This document shows, one piece after another, positions 17,658 through 27,099 of a stretch of 64,000 nucleotides of DNA (positions are counted from its first letter, which is position 1; every line of letters begins with the position of its first letter). A program made the position numbers and the translations under genes. This stretch comes from Thalassospira xianhensis MCCC 1A02616 (lineage in GTDB: Bacteria; Pseudomonadota; Alphaproteobacteria; Rhodospirillales; Thalassospiraceae), in the NCBI RefSeq assembly GCF_003326475.1, contig NZ_JPWA01000013.1, positions 1 to 64,000 on the forward strand, given 5' to 3'. Under the pieces are notes generated by a model. It was not told the DNA's origin. It did not search any database and saw only the letters and a program-made list of their open reading frames with translations.

Positions 17658-18302
17658 TTACGTCGAAACACGCGCTTCCAGATCACGGATATAGCCCATC
17701 AGTGACGAATAGGCCGCGCTGATTTTCTTGAAGCGTTCCTCTGCAACCTTGTCCCCGCCATTGGCATCGGGATGATATTTTTTAGACAACGCCTTGTATT
17801 TCGACTTCAGCTCGTCCTTGGAAAACGGCCATGGAAGGTCAAGCGTTGCCATGGCCTGCTGCTGTTCGGACGGCATACCCATCGCCCCGGCACGACGCTG
17901 GGCATCTTCGCTTTTGCGTCTCCGATCCCCGGCAGGGTCACCACCGGGTCCATGATGAGTCGGATCACCGTCTTCGTTAAAGAAACCGAACCCGTCGCTG
18001 AATTTGAAATTGAACGGTTTCTTGGCACCACGAATATGCCCAAACCGCCATGTCGGGCGCTGCCAATGGGTATCTCGCCGGACATCGTTTTCGATGTCTT
18101 CGGCTTTCATGCCCTCGTAATAGTTCCAGGACTTGTTGTATTCCCGGACATGATCGAGACAGAATTTGTAATAGTCGCGCAGCTTGCGATCCTTGGGGGC
18201 ACGAAATTCGCCATGACCTTCACATCCCGGCCACTCGCATTCGGGCAGGTCTGGTTCTTCGTGATAAAGGGTTTTGCGCTTGTTGCGTTGGCCTCGGTTC
18301 AT
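17658..18302 (-). CDS. J-domain (DnaJ-like) protein
   Basis: 214 residues. A C-terminal J domain (~residues 150-212) contains the HPD motif in KKYHPDANGGD. The N-terminal part is not a standard DnaJ domain; it shows CEWPGCEGHGEFRAP and a later FCLDHVREYNKSWNYYEGM, a cysteine/histidine pattern that could bind a metal. This architecture is conserved in alphaproteobacteria next to cobS and bolA. It probably acts as a co-chaperone for an Hsp70 protein on a specific client; CobST assembly is a guess from position only. Confidence 0.88.
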   Translation of the reverse strand: MNRGQRNKRKTLYHEEPDLPECEWPGCEGHGEFRAPKDRKLRDYYKFCLDHVREYNKSWNYYEGMKAEDIENDVRRDTHWQRPTWRFGHIRGAKKPFNFKFSDGFGFFNEDGDPTHHGPGGDPAGDRRRKSEDAQRRAGAMGMPSEQQQAMATLDLPWPFSKDELKSKYKALSKKYHPDANGGDKVAEERFKKISAAYSSLMGYIRDLEARVST

Positions 18303-18462
18303 CTGCGTCTATATGTTCTGATCATCCGGCTTCGCAATATCATACGGGTCGATTTAATGCGATAAAAGGCTTGAAAAACTGCCATCGCGTGCCAGAACCT
18401 TGCCAACAGTTAGATTTTCGCATTCATCAATGTGAAACACACCGAAACAAGAGGCCATTGTC

Positions 18463-18753
18463 ATGCAGGTAGCCCAGCAGATTCGAGACATCCTGACCAC
18501 GGAATTTGCTCCCGAGAAACTAGAAATCATTGACGATTCGTCAAAACATGCAGGCCATTCCGGAGCCGACCCGCGTGGTGAATCCCATTTTTCAGTACTG
18601 GTGGTGTCCAAAAAATTCGATGGCGAGAATCGCGTCAATCGCCAGCGGCTGGTTTACACCGCCCTTGACCAGCTTCTCAAGGACCGTGTTCATGCGCTGG
18701 CGCTGAAAACCATGACGCCTGCCGAGTATGCCGCAGCCCTTACCCGGAAATAA
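18463..18753 (+). CDS. BolA-family protein
   Basis: 96 residues. It has the BolA core: FAPEKLEIIDDSSKHAGH with the conserved H-x-G-H region, SHFSVLVVSKKFDG, and RVHALALKTMTPAEY containing the invariant histidine used for [2Fe-2S] sharing with monothiol glutaredoxins. It is likely involved in iron-sulfur cluster handling. It is divergent from the J-domain gene with a 160-bp gap, a common order in alphaproteobacteria. Confidence 0.93.
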   Translation: MQVAQQIRDILTTEFAPEKLEIIDDSSKHAGHSGADPRGESHFSVLVVSKKFDGENRVNRQRLVYTALDQLLKDRVHALALKTMTPAEYAAALTRK

Positions 18754-18825
18754 CCATTGCGTTTATTCCGCATAGTGAAATCAACTTAGACGACCGTTAT
18801 TTTTCGGCGCAATATCTGCCCAGAA

Positions 18826-18881
18826 GTTGCACGTGCGGTTCACTGCACATGCAACACGGGCGCTGGTCAAATCTGCGCCCG
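18826..18881 (+). promoter_or_regulatory. Two consecutive leader hairpins before the sugar dehydrogenase gene
   Basis: GTTGCACGTGC / GCACATGCAAC (18826-18836 and 18845-18855, one mismatch) is followed directly by CGGGCGC / GCGCCCG (18857-18863 and 18875-18881). The second stem ends 10 nt before the GGAGG ribosome-binding site. They may be operators or a translation-control leader; no known riboswitch class is recognised. Confidence 0.4.
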
Positions 18882-18903
18882 ATACAAACGGGAGGACTAT
18901 GTG

Positions 18904-20157
18904 ATGAAAACGCGCCTTGTCGGGGCGAGCGTCGCCCTGTTTATGTCCGGAACAGCCTATGCGCAGGCCCCAGCACCGGACAATCTCGAAAAGCTTTCCA
19001 ACTTCCAGTCGACCGGAACCACTGAATTCACCAGAATTGAACAAACCGGAGACTATGCCGACGGCATCAAAAAAACTCTTGAGCGCATTACCCTGCCTGC
19101 CGGTTTCAAGATCGCCCTTTATGCTGTTGTGCCCGATGCCCGACATATCGCGGTTGGCCCGCAGGGGGTCGTGACATTTGTAGGCACGCGCAAGGATAAA
19201 GTCTGGTCGGTGACCGACCGCAACAAGGATCGCGTTGCCGACGAGGTAAAGGACTTCGCCCCGTCTTTACGGTTTTCCATTCCAAACGGTCCATGCTTCT
19301 CACCCGATGGTATGCTCTATATCGCAGAACAGAACCGGGTTCTGACATTCCCCGCAGCCGAATTTTTCTATGAGAGCCCGGATGTTGCGGCGTTCAATGT
19401 TGTTAAACAGGGTGAACTGGTCCCGCCATCCGAAGAAAGTTATAATCACACCGCACGTGTTTGCAAAATCGGCCCGGATGGCAAACTATATATCTCGCTT
19501 GGGCAGCCGTTCAATGTTGCTCCCAAAGACAAGCTGGATCTGTATCGCGAACACGGGATTGGTGGCATCATCCGGATCAATATCGACGGAACCGGTCGCG
19601 AAGTTTACACTTATGGTGTTCGCAACTCGGTCGGACATGATTTCCACCCTGAAACTGGTGAACTTTGGTGGACCGACAATCAGGTTGACGGCATGGGCGA
19701 TGACATTCCCCCGGGTGAGATCAACCGACAAACCGCAGCCGGTCAGCATTTCGGCCATCCATGGTATGGTGGTGGCGACGTTCGCACCAATGAATATGCC
19801 GGTGAAGAAGTCCCCTATGACGTCGTAATGCCGGCTGTGGAAACCGTGGCGCACGCCGCTGACCTTGGCATGAGCTTCTATACCGGCAAAATGTTTCCCG
19901 CCAAATACAGCAATGCTATTTTCTCGGCCCAGCACGGGTCGTGGAACCGCACAACACCGGTCGGGGCGCGGGTAATGGTGACCTTTATCGACAGCGACGG
20001 CAATGCGAGTACAGAACCCTTTGCCGAAGGCTGGATCGATGAAAACGGCGAATATCTTGGTCGTCCGGTCGATGTAGCGCAGCTTCGGGATGGATCGCTG
20101 ATCGTGTCCGATGACCTTGCCGGTGCGCTTTACCGCATCTGGTACGAGGGCTCCTGA
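18904..20157 (+). CDS. PQQ-dependent sorbosone-type sugar dehydrogenase
   Basis: 417 residues. An N-terminal signal peptide (cleavage after AYAQA) is followed by a beta-propeller of the glucose/L-sorbosone dehydrogenase family. Visible are the ITLPAGFKIALYA start of the propeller, HIAVGPQG, TARVCKIGPDGKLYISLGQPFN, the conserved RNSVGHDFHPETGELWWTDN, INRQTAAGQHFGHPW, and SAQHGSWNRTTPVG. It probably oxidises a sugar or alcohol in the periplasm with PQQ; PQQ-synthesis genes are not in the window. ATG 18904 is 8 nt from GGAGG; the adjacent GTG 18901 is an alternative. It overlaps the cytochrome c gene by ATGA, supporting a functional pair. Confidence 0.88.
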   Translation: MKTRLVGASVALFMSGTAYAQAPAPDNLEKLSNFQSTGTTEFTRIEQTGDYADGIKKTLERITLPAGFKIALYAVVPDARHIAVGPQGVVTFVGTRKDKVWSVTDRNKDRVADEVKDFAPSLRFSIPNGPCFSPDGMLYIAEQNRVLTFPAAEFFYESPDVAAFNVVKQGELVPPSEESYNHTARVCKIGPDGKLYISLGQPFNVAPKDKLDLYREHGIGGIIRINIDGTGREVYTYGVRNSVGHDFHPETGELWWTDNQVDGMGDDIPPGEINRQTAAGQHFGHPWYGGGDVRTNEYAGEEVPYDVVMPAVETVAHAADLGMSFYTGKMFPAKYSNAIFSAQHGSWNRTTPVGARVMVTFIDSDGNASTEPFAEGWIDENGEYLGRPVDVAQLRDGSLIVSDDLAGALYRIWYEGS

Positions 20158-20738
20158 TGCGGATAGTGCTTTTCATGATCCTCGGCGGGCTTCTGCCCGC
20201 CGGGGCCACCTTGGCGCAGGATCTTGATGCTGGTCGAAAAGTTGCGGGAATGTGCCGCACCTGTCACGGGCTGGACGGTTTTGCCCGCATCCCTATTGCG
20301 CCACACATCGGTGGTGAACCTTCGGAATATATCAAAGCCCAGTTATACGCCTTTCGCGATGGCAGCCGGGAACACGAAATGATGACCGTCGTCGCCAAAG
20401 GCCTGTCAGATCAACAGATTTCAGACGTGGCCAACTGGTACAACCATTTCGAAATCTCCACAGCATTCCCCACCGGAAAATCCGGCAACGATGCGCCTGA
20501 ACTTTGCGTGGCGTGCCATGGCGCGAACGGTATCTCGGAAATGCCGGATGCCCCGAACCTTGCGGGTGAAACCAATATCTATATCGAAACTCAGCTAAAA
20601 GCGTTTCGGAACGGCAAACGCAATAATGAAATTATGTCACCGATTGCGGCTGACCTGACTGATGCAGATATCCAGGCGGCGGGCGACTGGTACAATTCCA
20701 TTGAAATCAAAATCACCGACCCGGCCAAACCGAACTGA
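20157..20738 (+). CDS. Periplasmic di-haem cytochrome c
   Basis: 193 residues with a signal peptide (MRIVLFMILGGLLPAGATLA). There are two c-type haem sites, CRTCH (~residue 36) and CVACH (~117), each followed by a matching domain with a distal methionine region (EHEMMTVVAKGLSDQQI and NNEIMSPIAADLTDADI). The duplicated layout is that of cytochrome c4. It is translationally coupled to the upstream dehydrogenase (ATGA overlap) and is its likely electron acceptor, passing electrons to a terminal oxidase. Confidence 0.93.
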   Translation: MRIVLFMILGGLLPAGATLAQDLDAGRKVAGMCRTCHGLDGFARIPIAPHIGGEPSEYIKAQLYAFRDGSREHEMMTVVAKGLSDQQISDVANWYNHFEISTAFPTGKSGNDAPELCVACHGANGISEMPDAPNLAGETNIYIETQLKAFRNGKRNNEIMSPIAADLTDADIQAAGDWYNSIEIKITDPAKPN

Positions 20739-20751
20739 TCTGATCTGATAA

Positions 20752-22104
20752 TCAGCTATCGGGACGCAGAGCGCCCGAGACATCAAGGCCAACCGTCATT
20801 GCAGCAATGATATTTCCGGTATCGGGATCGACAACCGGCACTGTCACCTGCGATAGGAAGGTACGGGTCGATCCATCAAAATAGATATCGGCGATCTGGC
20901 TGAGATCAGGGTCCTGCCGGATAACAACTTTGAATTTCGGTTCGTCGGACTGGTCGAAATCTGATGTCAGACGGTTCATGCCGATCACCGCCCCCTTGGT
21001 GTTGAAGACAAATATTTCCGCGATATTGTCGGCATCGTCTTCCTGGAATGAACGCAACATACCGGAAAGGGGATTTTCAAGGATCTCGGTCGCCTTGGCA
21101 CTGGCAACACCGAGTTCACTCTCCCGGCGCCATTCACGATCCAGATCGGCAAGTGCCCCTGAGCGCATATCGGCCATGTCCAATGCAGACCGGACCGCTG
21201 CAATCAGCTTTGGATTACCTGCCATCGTACGGATCATCGGCAATTGTTGGCGAGTGATAAGATCGCGTTCCCAATCCTCAAGTCGCATGGGCAAAGTTTC
21301 GCAGGTGCGAAGTGCCGTGTTCAGGGCCGCAATCAGATAGGGATTGCGGCGAGTATATTCGCGCCCAAAATAGACAACAAGCGGTGCATATCGTTCGAAC
21401 TGAATGTTGAACTGGGTTTCATGATGCCCCATGTCGTCGCGTGCGGCTTCAAATGTCTGCTTGTCCACCAAGGCATATTCTACCCGCCCGGCCAGAACCT
21501 GCGAGATCAGCGAGTTGATGGACGGCACCTTGGCGATTTCATGATAGCCCTGCTCGGCTAGCCACTCGGCCTCGTTCGAACCAAGGATGGCACCAACAGA
21601 CAGCAGACTGTCAGGTGCCGGGATTGCCGCGAAACTGCCCTGCTGCCCGGCTGCTGAAATCCAGACCCATTTTTCGAGGGCCAGCGGCAAGGTAGGGTCG
21701 GCATATTCGTCCATAATCGGGCTTATCCGCGCGAGAAAGAAGCCATCCGCCTGCCCCTTTCTGACCATTTCCCGATTGCGCTGGCGGGGTGCAATTGCAA
21801 TTCCGTACCCCACTCCGATCCGATCGAACGCACAATTCAATACGTTTATGGAATAGCCTTGAAGAATCCCATCCTGCAATTGCTGATACGGGGGTTGCAG
21901 ATTGGTTTGCAGGATCAGAAACGCATCCTCGCCAAGTGACTCGGGAGAGTCCTGTGCTTCCGCGGACGAACTATTCAGGATTAAGGCAAAACAGAATGCA
22001 GCCAGACAAAGTCGCGGAATGCGGATACAAGCAAATGCCGATTGTCCGAAAAGATGTCGTCCCCATGACTGTGCGTGGCGTCCCATACAACACCTGATTT
22101 TCAT
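20752..22104 (-). CDS. Periplasmic solute-binding family 3 protein with C-terminal PDC-like domain
   Basis: 450 residues from ATG 22104. A signal peptide with a long basic N-region ends about SSAEAQ. Residues ~50-290 match the family-3 extracellular solute-binding fold (AFLILQTNLQPPYQQLQDGILQGYSINVLNCAF, DGFFLARISP, VPSINSLISQVLAGRVEYALVDKQTF). The last ~150 residues resemble a PDC/Cache sensor: IFVFNTKGAVIGMNRLTSDFDQSDEPKFK and VPVVDPDTGNIIAAMTVGLDVSGAL. No membrane anchor or output domain follows, so it may be a free periplasmic sensor or a binding protein for a partner elsewhere. It converges with the cytochrome c gene. Confidence 0.8.
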   Translation of the reverse strand: MKIRCCMGRHAQSWGRHLFGQSAFACIRIPRLCLAAFCFALILNSSSAEAQDSPESLGEDAFLILQTNLQPPYQQLQDGILQGYSINVLNCAFDRIGVGYGIAIAPRQRNREMVRKGQADGFFLARISPIMDEYADPTLPLALEKWVWISAAGQQGSFAAIPAPDSLLSVGAILGSNEAEWLAEQGYHEIAKVPSINSLISQVLAGRVEYALVDKQTFEAARDDMGHHETQFNIQFERYAPLVVYFGREYTRRNPYLIAALNTALRTCETLPMRLEDWERDLITRQQLPMIRTMAGNPKLIAAVRSALDMADMRSGALADLDREWRRESELGVASAKATEILENPLSGMLRSFQEDDADNIAEIFVFNTKGAVIGMNRLTSDFDQSDEPKFKVVIRQDPDLSQIADIYFDGSTRTFLSQVTVPVVDPDTGNIIAAMTVGLDVSGALRPDS

Positions 22105-22160
22105 CGAAAACCCATCGCAGATAATATTGTGGCTGATTATTGTCGTTACAAGATCGGCGC

Positions 22161-22748
22161 TCAGTCGCCGGTATACATATCCGGAGCGATGCGCTTGACC
22201 GCAGCACCGTCGCTGCGCCATCCATGACAGCTATTGACCAAGGGGGACCTGCGTTTTTTAGGCGGGTTCGATGCGGTGACGTCCTTTTCCTGCTGTTTAC
22301 GCCGTTCTTCGGCTTCCCGGGCACGGATGGGAAAGATTGTCTGAAAGGCAGTTGTTGCCACCGGTCCCATCAATTCTGTCAGATGGGTGCATCCGTGAAT
22401 ACCGCCGACCCTTTCGCGGATCTGCTGTTTCAGCCCCGGCCCGATCCGAAGCCCGACCAGTGCCTCGTAATTCGGGGCGATTTCATTACAGGCATTGAAT
22501 GGTGCATGGTCTGTGACGGCTTCGACCCCGTTAATCACCATGTCATCCCCAACGGTAATGCGCAGCCACATTTCATGGATTGGCACGCCGGCCGGTATTT
22601 CCCCACGGTCGTTATTTTCAAACCCATATGTCTTGGTATCAGTAATATGGCCTTCGATATCCCAAAGACCGTCCTTGCGGCGATATCCGGTGCAGGTGAC
22701 ATTGCGGGTGTGGATATGTTCGCGCTCGGCGGGGCTGGACAAGGGCAT
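22161..22748 (-). CDS. DUF2889 family protein
   Basis: 195 residues. The sequence fits DUF2889: HTRNVTCTGYRRKDGLWDIEGHITDTKTY near the start, then HEMWLRITVGDDMVINGVEAVTDHAPFNACNEIAPNYEALVG and GCTHLTELMGPVATTAFQT. A short basic stretch PPKKRRS and a C-terminal DMYTGD follow. Function is unknown; the family often lies near aromatic, fatty or branched-chain acid catabolism genes. A perfect palindromic operator lies just upstream of its ribosome-binding site. Confidence 0.85.
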   Translation of the reverse strand: MPLSSPAEREHIHTRNVTCTGYRRKDGLWDIEGHITDTKTYGFENNDRGEIPAGVPIHEMWLRITVGDDMVINGVEAVTDHAPFNACNEIAPNYEALVGLRIGPGLKQQIRERVGGIHGCTHLTELMGPVATTAFQTIFPIRAREAEERRKQQEKDVTASNPPKKRRSPLVNSCHGWRSDGAAVKRIAPDMYTGD

Positions 22749-22761
22749 GGCGTATCTCTCC

Positions 22762-22777
22762 TTTACGTAAACGTAAA
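22762..22777. promoter_or_regulatory. Palindromic operator TTTACG-N4-CGTAAA upstream of DUF2889
   Basis: A 16-bp site with perfect 6-bp arms TTTACG/CGTAAA overlaps the GGAGAG ribosome-binding region of the DUF2889 gene. From memory it resembles operators of MerR-type LiuR regulators of branched-chain amino acid catabolism; no such regulator is in the window. Confidence 0.45.
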
Positions 22778-22877
22778 GACATTAACCGCTACGTTGTCAA
22801 CCTTCAAAAACGCAAAACGGCTGACGCGCAAGCCCGCATCAGCCGCCATAAAGCATAATACATCGACAGAATCTGAT

Positions 22878-23327
22878 TTACGCGACCCCGTAATCGGACC
22901 CGAAAATAAACTTCTCGCGTTCGCGCAAATCCTCTTCGAGCTGTGCCTTGACGACATTGAAAAGGTCACGAATGGAGACCATGCCGACAACAGTTTCTCC
23001 ATCAACCACCGGAAGATGGCGGTAACGCCGGGCACTCATCAATTCCAGAGCATTCATTGCCGTGTCATCGGGACCAAGCGTATCGGGATTGGCCGTCATA
23101 ACCTGTTTAAGGGGTGTTGATGCCGCATCCAGTCCTTTCGCCACAACCCGGTTCACAAGGTCGCGTTCGGTAAAGATACCGGCAAGTCTGGCACTGTTAT
23201 CAACAATGATCACGGCACCGATCTTGCGTTCGGTCATCATATTGACGGCATCCATAACCGAGTCTGCGGGATTCAAGGTTGCGATCGACTGCTCTTTGAC
23301 CACACCAGGTACGATTTTCGTATCCAT
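22878..23327 (-). CDS. Two-CBS-domain protein
   Basis: 149 residues, two tandem CBS domains forming one Bateman module (residues ~14-65 and ~78-130). Typical segments are SVMDAVNMMTERKIGAVIIVD, GIFTERDLVNRV, TAMNALELMSARRYRHLPVVD and GMVSIRDLFNVV. CBS pairs bind adenine nucleotides and act as energy sensors or regulators of partner proteins. ATG 23327 follows AGAGAG; an upstream start (23357) is unlikely. It stands alone with no fused enzyme. Confidence 0.9.
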   Translation of the reverse strand: MDTKIVPGVVKEQSIATLNPADSVMDAVNMMTERKIGAVIIVDNSARLAGIFTERDLVNRVVAKGLDAASTPLKQVMTANPDTLGPDDTAMNALELMSARRYRHLPVVDGETVVGMVSIRDLFNVVKAQLEEDLREREKFIFGSDYGVA

Positions 23328-23511
23328 ATTTTTCTCTCTGCGGGTTGCTGTTGCCACGTGCCCTGCCCCGATCAGATTGCCTGAAACAGCGCTTCAAACG
23401 CGCATTGGGGCCCATATTTTGCAAGTGGCCCTGCAATCACATCGATCAAGACCTTTGATGATCATTTTAACCGATAAGTAGATTTAACAGAACAGTTTTA
23501 CACCGAACAAC

Positions 23512-23550
23512 GCAAAACAGGCAGCACGGCTTCCCATACTGCCTGTTTAT
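23512..23550 (-). terminator. Terminator after the CorC/HlyC-type gene
   Basis: 10-bp stem AAACAGGCAG / CTGCCTGTTT with a 14-nt loop and a T-run on the minus strand (TGTTTTGCG), 19 bp beyond the stop of the transporter gene. Confidence 0.65.
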
Positions 23551-23566
23551 TTTAGCGGGTTTGGTG

Positions 23567-24841
23567 CTAATTCAGCTCGTCGGTGGCGACTTCACGAACT
23601 TCGCGCAATTTGATCCGCGTGATCTGATTGCGAATACGGCGCAAGACTTCGAATTCAAGCCCGTGGAAACGGAACTGCTGCCCGACATCGGGAATACGAC
23701 GGGTCTCGTAAAGCAGCAAACCGGCAACAGTGGCGGCTTCTTCATCCGGCAGGCGCCAGCCAAATCGACGGTTCAGATCGCGAATGGTTACATCCCCACG
23801 CACGATGACCGAGCCATCCGTTTGTGGTTGGACCCCGACAACCTCGACATCGGTTTCATCGGCAATATCGCCAACGATTTCCTCAAGAATGTCTTCCAGC
23901 GACACAACACCTTCGAAGGCACCATATTCATCCACGACGATGGCAAAATGTTCGTGACGTTCCTTGAACGCTTTAAGCTGATCGGCGAGCGTTGTGCTGT
24001 CAGGGATGAACCATGGTTCGGAACTCAGCGCGCGAACATCTTCAGCCGTTTCCGGTTTGGTCCCGCGAACAATTGCCTTCAACGCCTCCCGCGCATGCAG
24101 GACACCAACGATATTGTCCGGATCCTTGTCATAGATCGGGATACGCGTGTGCGGGCTTGCAAGAACCGTATCAAGAATTTCTTCCATCGGTCGGGTGATA
24201 TCGATCATCTGCACCTTGCGACGGTGCACCATGATTTCCCAAACCCCGACATCTTCAAGGTCAAGCACCCCATGCAACATCGTGCGTTCGGCATGGTGAT
24301 CGCCGACAACCACATCATCGGCATGCAGCTCGATCGCCCCGCGCAATTCACGTTCCCGGTCCGTGCCTGGCCCCTCGCCGCTGCCAAACAACCGCAGGGT
24401 AGCACGCACAATCACCTGAATGCTCTGGGTTACGGGGGCAAAGAGAACAACCAGAATACTCATCGGTCGCGCAACACGAAGCGCCATGCTGTCAGCATGT
24501 TGCAACGCGTAGGTTTTCGGCAGGATTTCCGAAAAGATCAGAACAAGTGCTGTCATGGCTGCGGTTGCGTAAACCACACCGCGTTCACCAAACAGTTCGA
24601 TCATGACGGACGTCGCCAGGGCCGAGGCCAGAATATTGACCAGGTTATTGCCCAGCAAAATCGCCCCGATCAAACGTTCCTGATACTGACGTAACCGGTT
24701 GACGATACCTGCGCGTACATCCCCATCCTGTTCTTTGTGATGCATCACCGGCTTTGATGCCGCTGTCAGCGCAGTCTCCGAGCCAGAAAAGAAAGCCGAA
24801 AGCATCAGCAGGATAAAAATCACGACAATCGTGATTGTCAT
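23567..24841 (-). CDS. CNNM/CorC (HlyC family) transporter
   Basis: 424 residues. The N-terminal DUF21/CNNM membrane domain has the FFSGSETALTAAS signature and several hydrophobic helices (~residues 1-190). Two CBS domains follow (~205-330: HTRIPIYDKDPDNIVGVLHA; HEHFAIVVDEYGAFEGVVSLED), then a CorC_HlyC C-terminal domain (~345-420: GSVIVRGDVTIRDLNRRF). Such proteins handle Mg2+ or related divalent cation efflux. It lies 122 bp downstream of aroB, an order (aroK-aroB-CNNM protein) known from other alphaproteobacteria. Confidence 0.93.
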   Translation of the reverse strand: MTITIVVIFILLMLSAFFSGSETALTAASKPVMHHKEQDGDVRAGIVNRLRQYQERLIGAILLGNNLVNILASALATSVMIELFGERGVVYATAAMTALVLIFSEILPKTYALQHADSMALRVARPMSILVVLFAPVTQSIQVIVRATLRLFGSGEGPGTDRERELRGAIELHADDVVVGDHHAERTMLHGVLDLEDVGVWEIMVHRRKVQMIDITRPMEEILDTVLASPHTRIPIYDKDPDNIVGVLHAREALKAIVRGTKPETAEDVRALSSEPWFIPDSTTLADQLKAFKERHEHFAIVVDEYGAFEGVVSLEDILEEIVGDIADETDVEVVGVQPQTDGSVIVRGDVTIRDLNRRFGWRLPDEEAATVAGLLLYETRRIPDVGQQFRFHGLEFEVLRRIRNQITRIKLREVREVATDELN

Positions 24842-24963
24842 TCAGGTCCGTCTCCAATGGTATACACAACAGATCATCACATTGTGCTGTTGCGAGGTAT
24901 CAGGTCAATCATCGATCCGGCAAGTCATCGACTTCACAGCGATTTATTTAGCCCTGCCCGATA

Positions 24964-26103
24964 TCAGGCGTGACAGGATCGGGTAATGGCTGCACGCATT
25001 TTCTGAATATCCATCGCCTTGGATGTAAAGGCCTTGCCGATTCCACGCGTCATCACAAATGTGATCTCGCCGTCGCTCACCTTTTTGTCGCGCGACATAT
25101 GTCGCATTAAACGGTCGATGTCCCAGTGCATGCCGGACACTTCAGACGCACATACGGGTAATCCGACAGATTTAAGATGACTGACAATCCGGTCTTTTTC
25201 ACCAGCTGGAGCCATCCCCATGGCGCTGCAGACATCATGCGCAATGACCATGCCCATCGCCACCGCTTCGCCATGCAAAAGCTTTGCGCCGTATCCGGTT
25301 TCGGCTTCCAGCGCATGGCCGAAAGTGTGCCCAAGGTTAAGCAGGGCACGTTTTCCGGACTCGCGTTCGTCCTGCGAAACGATTCGTGCCTTTGCCGCAC
25401 AGCTTCGCATTACGGCAGTACGGCGTTCCGGGCCATCATTGTTCAGAACGGCTTCGGCATTGCTTTCAAGCCAGTCGAAGAATTCCGGATCATCAATCAG
25501 GCCATACTTAACGACTTCGGCATAACCGGCCAGCATTTCGCGGCGCGGCAATGTATCAAGTACCGCCGTATCAGCCAGAACCAGACGCGGTTGATGAAAC
25601 GCCCCGACAAGGTTTTTGCCCGATTTCGAGTTAATACCGGTCTTGCCTCCAACGGAACTGTCGACCTGCGACAGCAGGGTTGTCGGGATTTGAACAAAAT
25701 CAAGACCGCGCAAAAGCGATGCGGCAACATAACCGGCAAGATCACCAACCACGCCACCGCCCAGCGCGATGATCAGGGTTGAACGCTCAATACCCATCGC
25801 AAGGATCTGTTCAACGACATCCTCGAACACGGCAAAGCTTTTGGATTTTTCACCCGCCGGAACGATAACTTCGCGATGTGCAATTCCGGCAGCATTCAAC
25901 GAAGCCAGAACCGTTGGCAAATGACGGTCTGCGACCATCGCATCGCTTATAATGACGACACCGGCCTTTTTAACGAACGATGCAATATGACCGGCAGTAT
26001 CTGCGAGAAGGTTACTACCGACCAGAATGTCATAACTGCGTGCGCCAAGTTCAACGCGAAGGACATCATGACTTTTTGCAGCGGGGGTCGTCTGATTGCT
26101 CAC
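24964..26103 (-). CDS. aroB: 3-dehydroquinate synthase
   Basis: 379 residues. AroB converts DAHP to 3-dehydroquinate, the second step of the shikimate pathway, using NAD+ and a divalent metal. Signature stretches are [40 protein letters not shown]-type motifs at ~residues 110-150, [11 protein letters not shown], and the metal histidines in [12 protein letters not shown] and HGEAVAMGM. The start is GTG 26103, whose TG overlaps the TGA stop of aroK (GTGA), giving translational coupling. Confidence 0.97.
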   Translation of the reverse strand: MSNQTTPAAKSHDVLRVELGARSYDILVGSNLLADTAGHIASFVKKAGVVIISDAMVADRHLPTVLASLNAAGIAHREVIVPAGEKSKSFAVFEDVVEQILAMGIERSTLIIALGGGVVGDLAGYVAASLLRGLDFVQIPTTLLSQVDSSVGGKTGINSKSGKNLVGAFHQPRLVLADTAVLDTLPRREMLAGYAEVVKYGLIDDPEFFDWLESNAEAVLNNDGPERRTAVMRSCAAKARIVSQDERESGKRALLNLGHTFGHALEAETGYGAKLLHGEAVAMGMVIAHDVCSAMGMAPAGEKDRIVSHLKSVGLPVCASEVSGMHWDIDRLMRHMSRDKKVSDGEITFVMTRGIGKAFTSKAMDIQKMRAAITRSCHA

Positions 26104-26702
26104 CGGATTATGTTCCCGTCTTTATCAAATGAACGCGCAAGCAGGGCCAGAACCCCATCACGCGTTTCTTCCTTGGATGATTCGTCACAATCAAAAATGA
26201 TGTCAGCCCCGGCATAGACCGGATAGCGCGCCTCAATCAGGTCAGCCAGTATCTGACGCGGATCACCATTGTTCAGCAGCGGGCGATGCGTGCGCCCGCT
26301 GGTACGTTGCAGCAGCAGATCAAGGTCGGCACGTAGCCAGACAGAGATAGACTTTTCAAGAATAAGCGCACGGGTTTTTTCGCGAATAAACGCACCGCCA
26401 CCCGTCGCAAGCACGAGCGGCTCACCATCAAGCAAGCGGGCGATCACACGTTCCTCACCATCGCGAAAGGCTTCTTCGCCATACAGCTTGAATATGTCGG
26501 CGATCGAACAGCCTGCGGCTTCCTCGATCTCACGATCGGCATCGACAAAATCCAGATCAAGCGCCTTGGCGACCATCCGTCCGATGCAGCTCTTTCCAGC
26601 CCCCATAAGGCCGATAAACACCAGCGGTCTGCCTTTCAGGCTTGTCCGGATACTTGCAAGCACGTCATCGCGCAAACCCGACTCGGCAATATTGCTTTCC
26701 AT
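26100..26702 (-). CDS. aroK: Shikimate kinase
   Basis: 200 residues. Walker A is GLMGAGKS (~residues 33-40), followed by [10 protein letters not shown], the [11 protein letters not shown] lid region, [10 protein letters not shown] and [23 protein letters not shown]. It phosphorylates shikimate in the aromatic amino acid pathway. It is the first gene of aroK-aroB, and its stop overlaps the aroB start. Confidence 0.97.
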   Translation of the reverse strand: MESNIAESGLRDDVLASIRTSLKGRPLVFIGLMGAGKSCIGRMVAKALDLDFVDADREIEEAAGCSIADIFKLYGEEAFRDGEERVIARLLDGEPLVLATGGGAFIREKTRALILEKSISVWLRADLDLLLQRTSGRTHRPLLNNGDPRQILADLIEARYPVYAGADIIFDCDESSKEETRDGVLALLARSFDKDGNIIR

Positions 26703-27099
26703 GATCGGTTTGCAGTCCTGTCTTTAATCCGGTTATCACACAATTTACCCATTTCTTTAGGCCAGCTAAGGCGTGAACGCAAGCAAACCGCACTGTTGAC
26801 CGACAAATTCCTTTGTCACATGGGGGATCTACGCACTATCGGGTAGCCGGGCCATTTGCATACCAACAGAAAACTTTTGCCAATCGCGTTAACCCTCTGT
26901 GAGGACCCAGACCCTAAACTGCCTTTATATCGCCGAATTGGAATGTCAGGGAAAAGGTTCGGGGAACGGGGTTGGAAAAATCACAGGCTGAATTCATGGC
27001 TTAGGGCCAAAGCGGTTCGGCTCTGTCTTGCATCTTATACCGGGCTCCGCATACTGATCTTTGCGCATATCGAACCAAAGCACCGAAGTCTGGATAACC
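26703..27099. other. Divergent intergenic region between aroK and the xerD cluster
   Basis: 397 bp. No gene with a credible start is visible. It should hold the aroK promoter and that of the 27100-30172 cluster; I could not fix clear -35/-10 pairs or a structured RNA. Confidence 0.5.

Noticed and set aside
22140-23120. Plus-strand open frame of about 326 codons across DUF2889 and the CBS gene
   Set aside because: Spans two recognised minus-strand genes and their intergenic operator; no domain.
23561-24694. Plus-strand open frame of about 377 codons over the CorC/HlyC-type gene
   Set aside because: Antisense shadow of a recognised transporter; no motifs.
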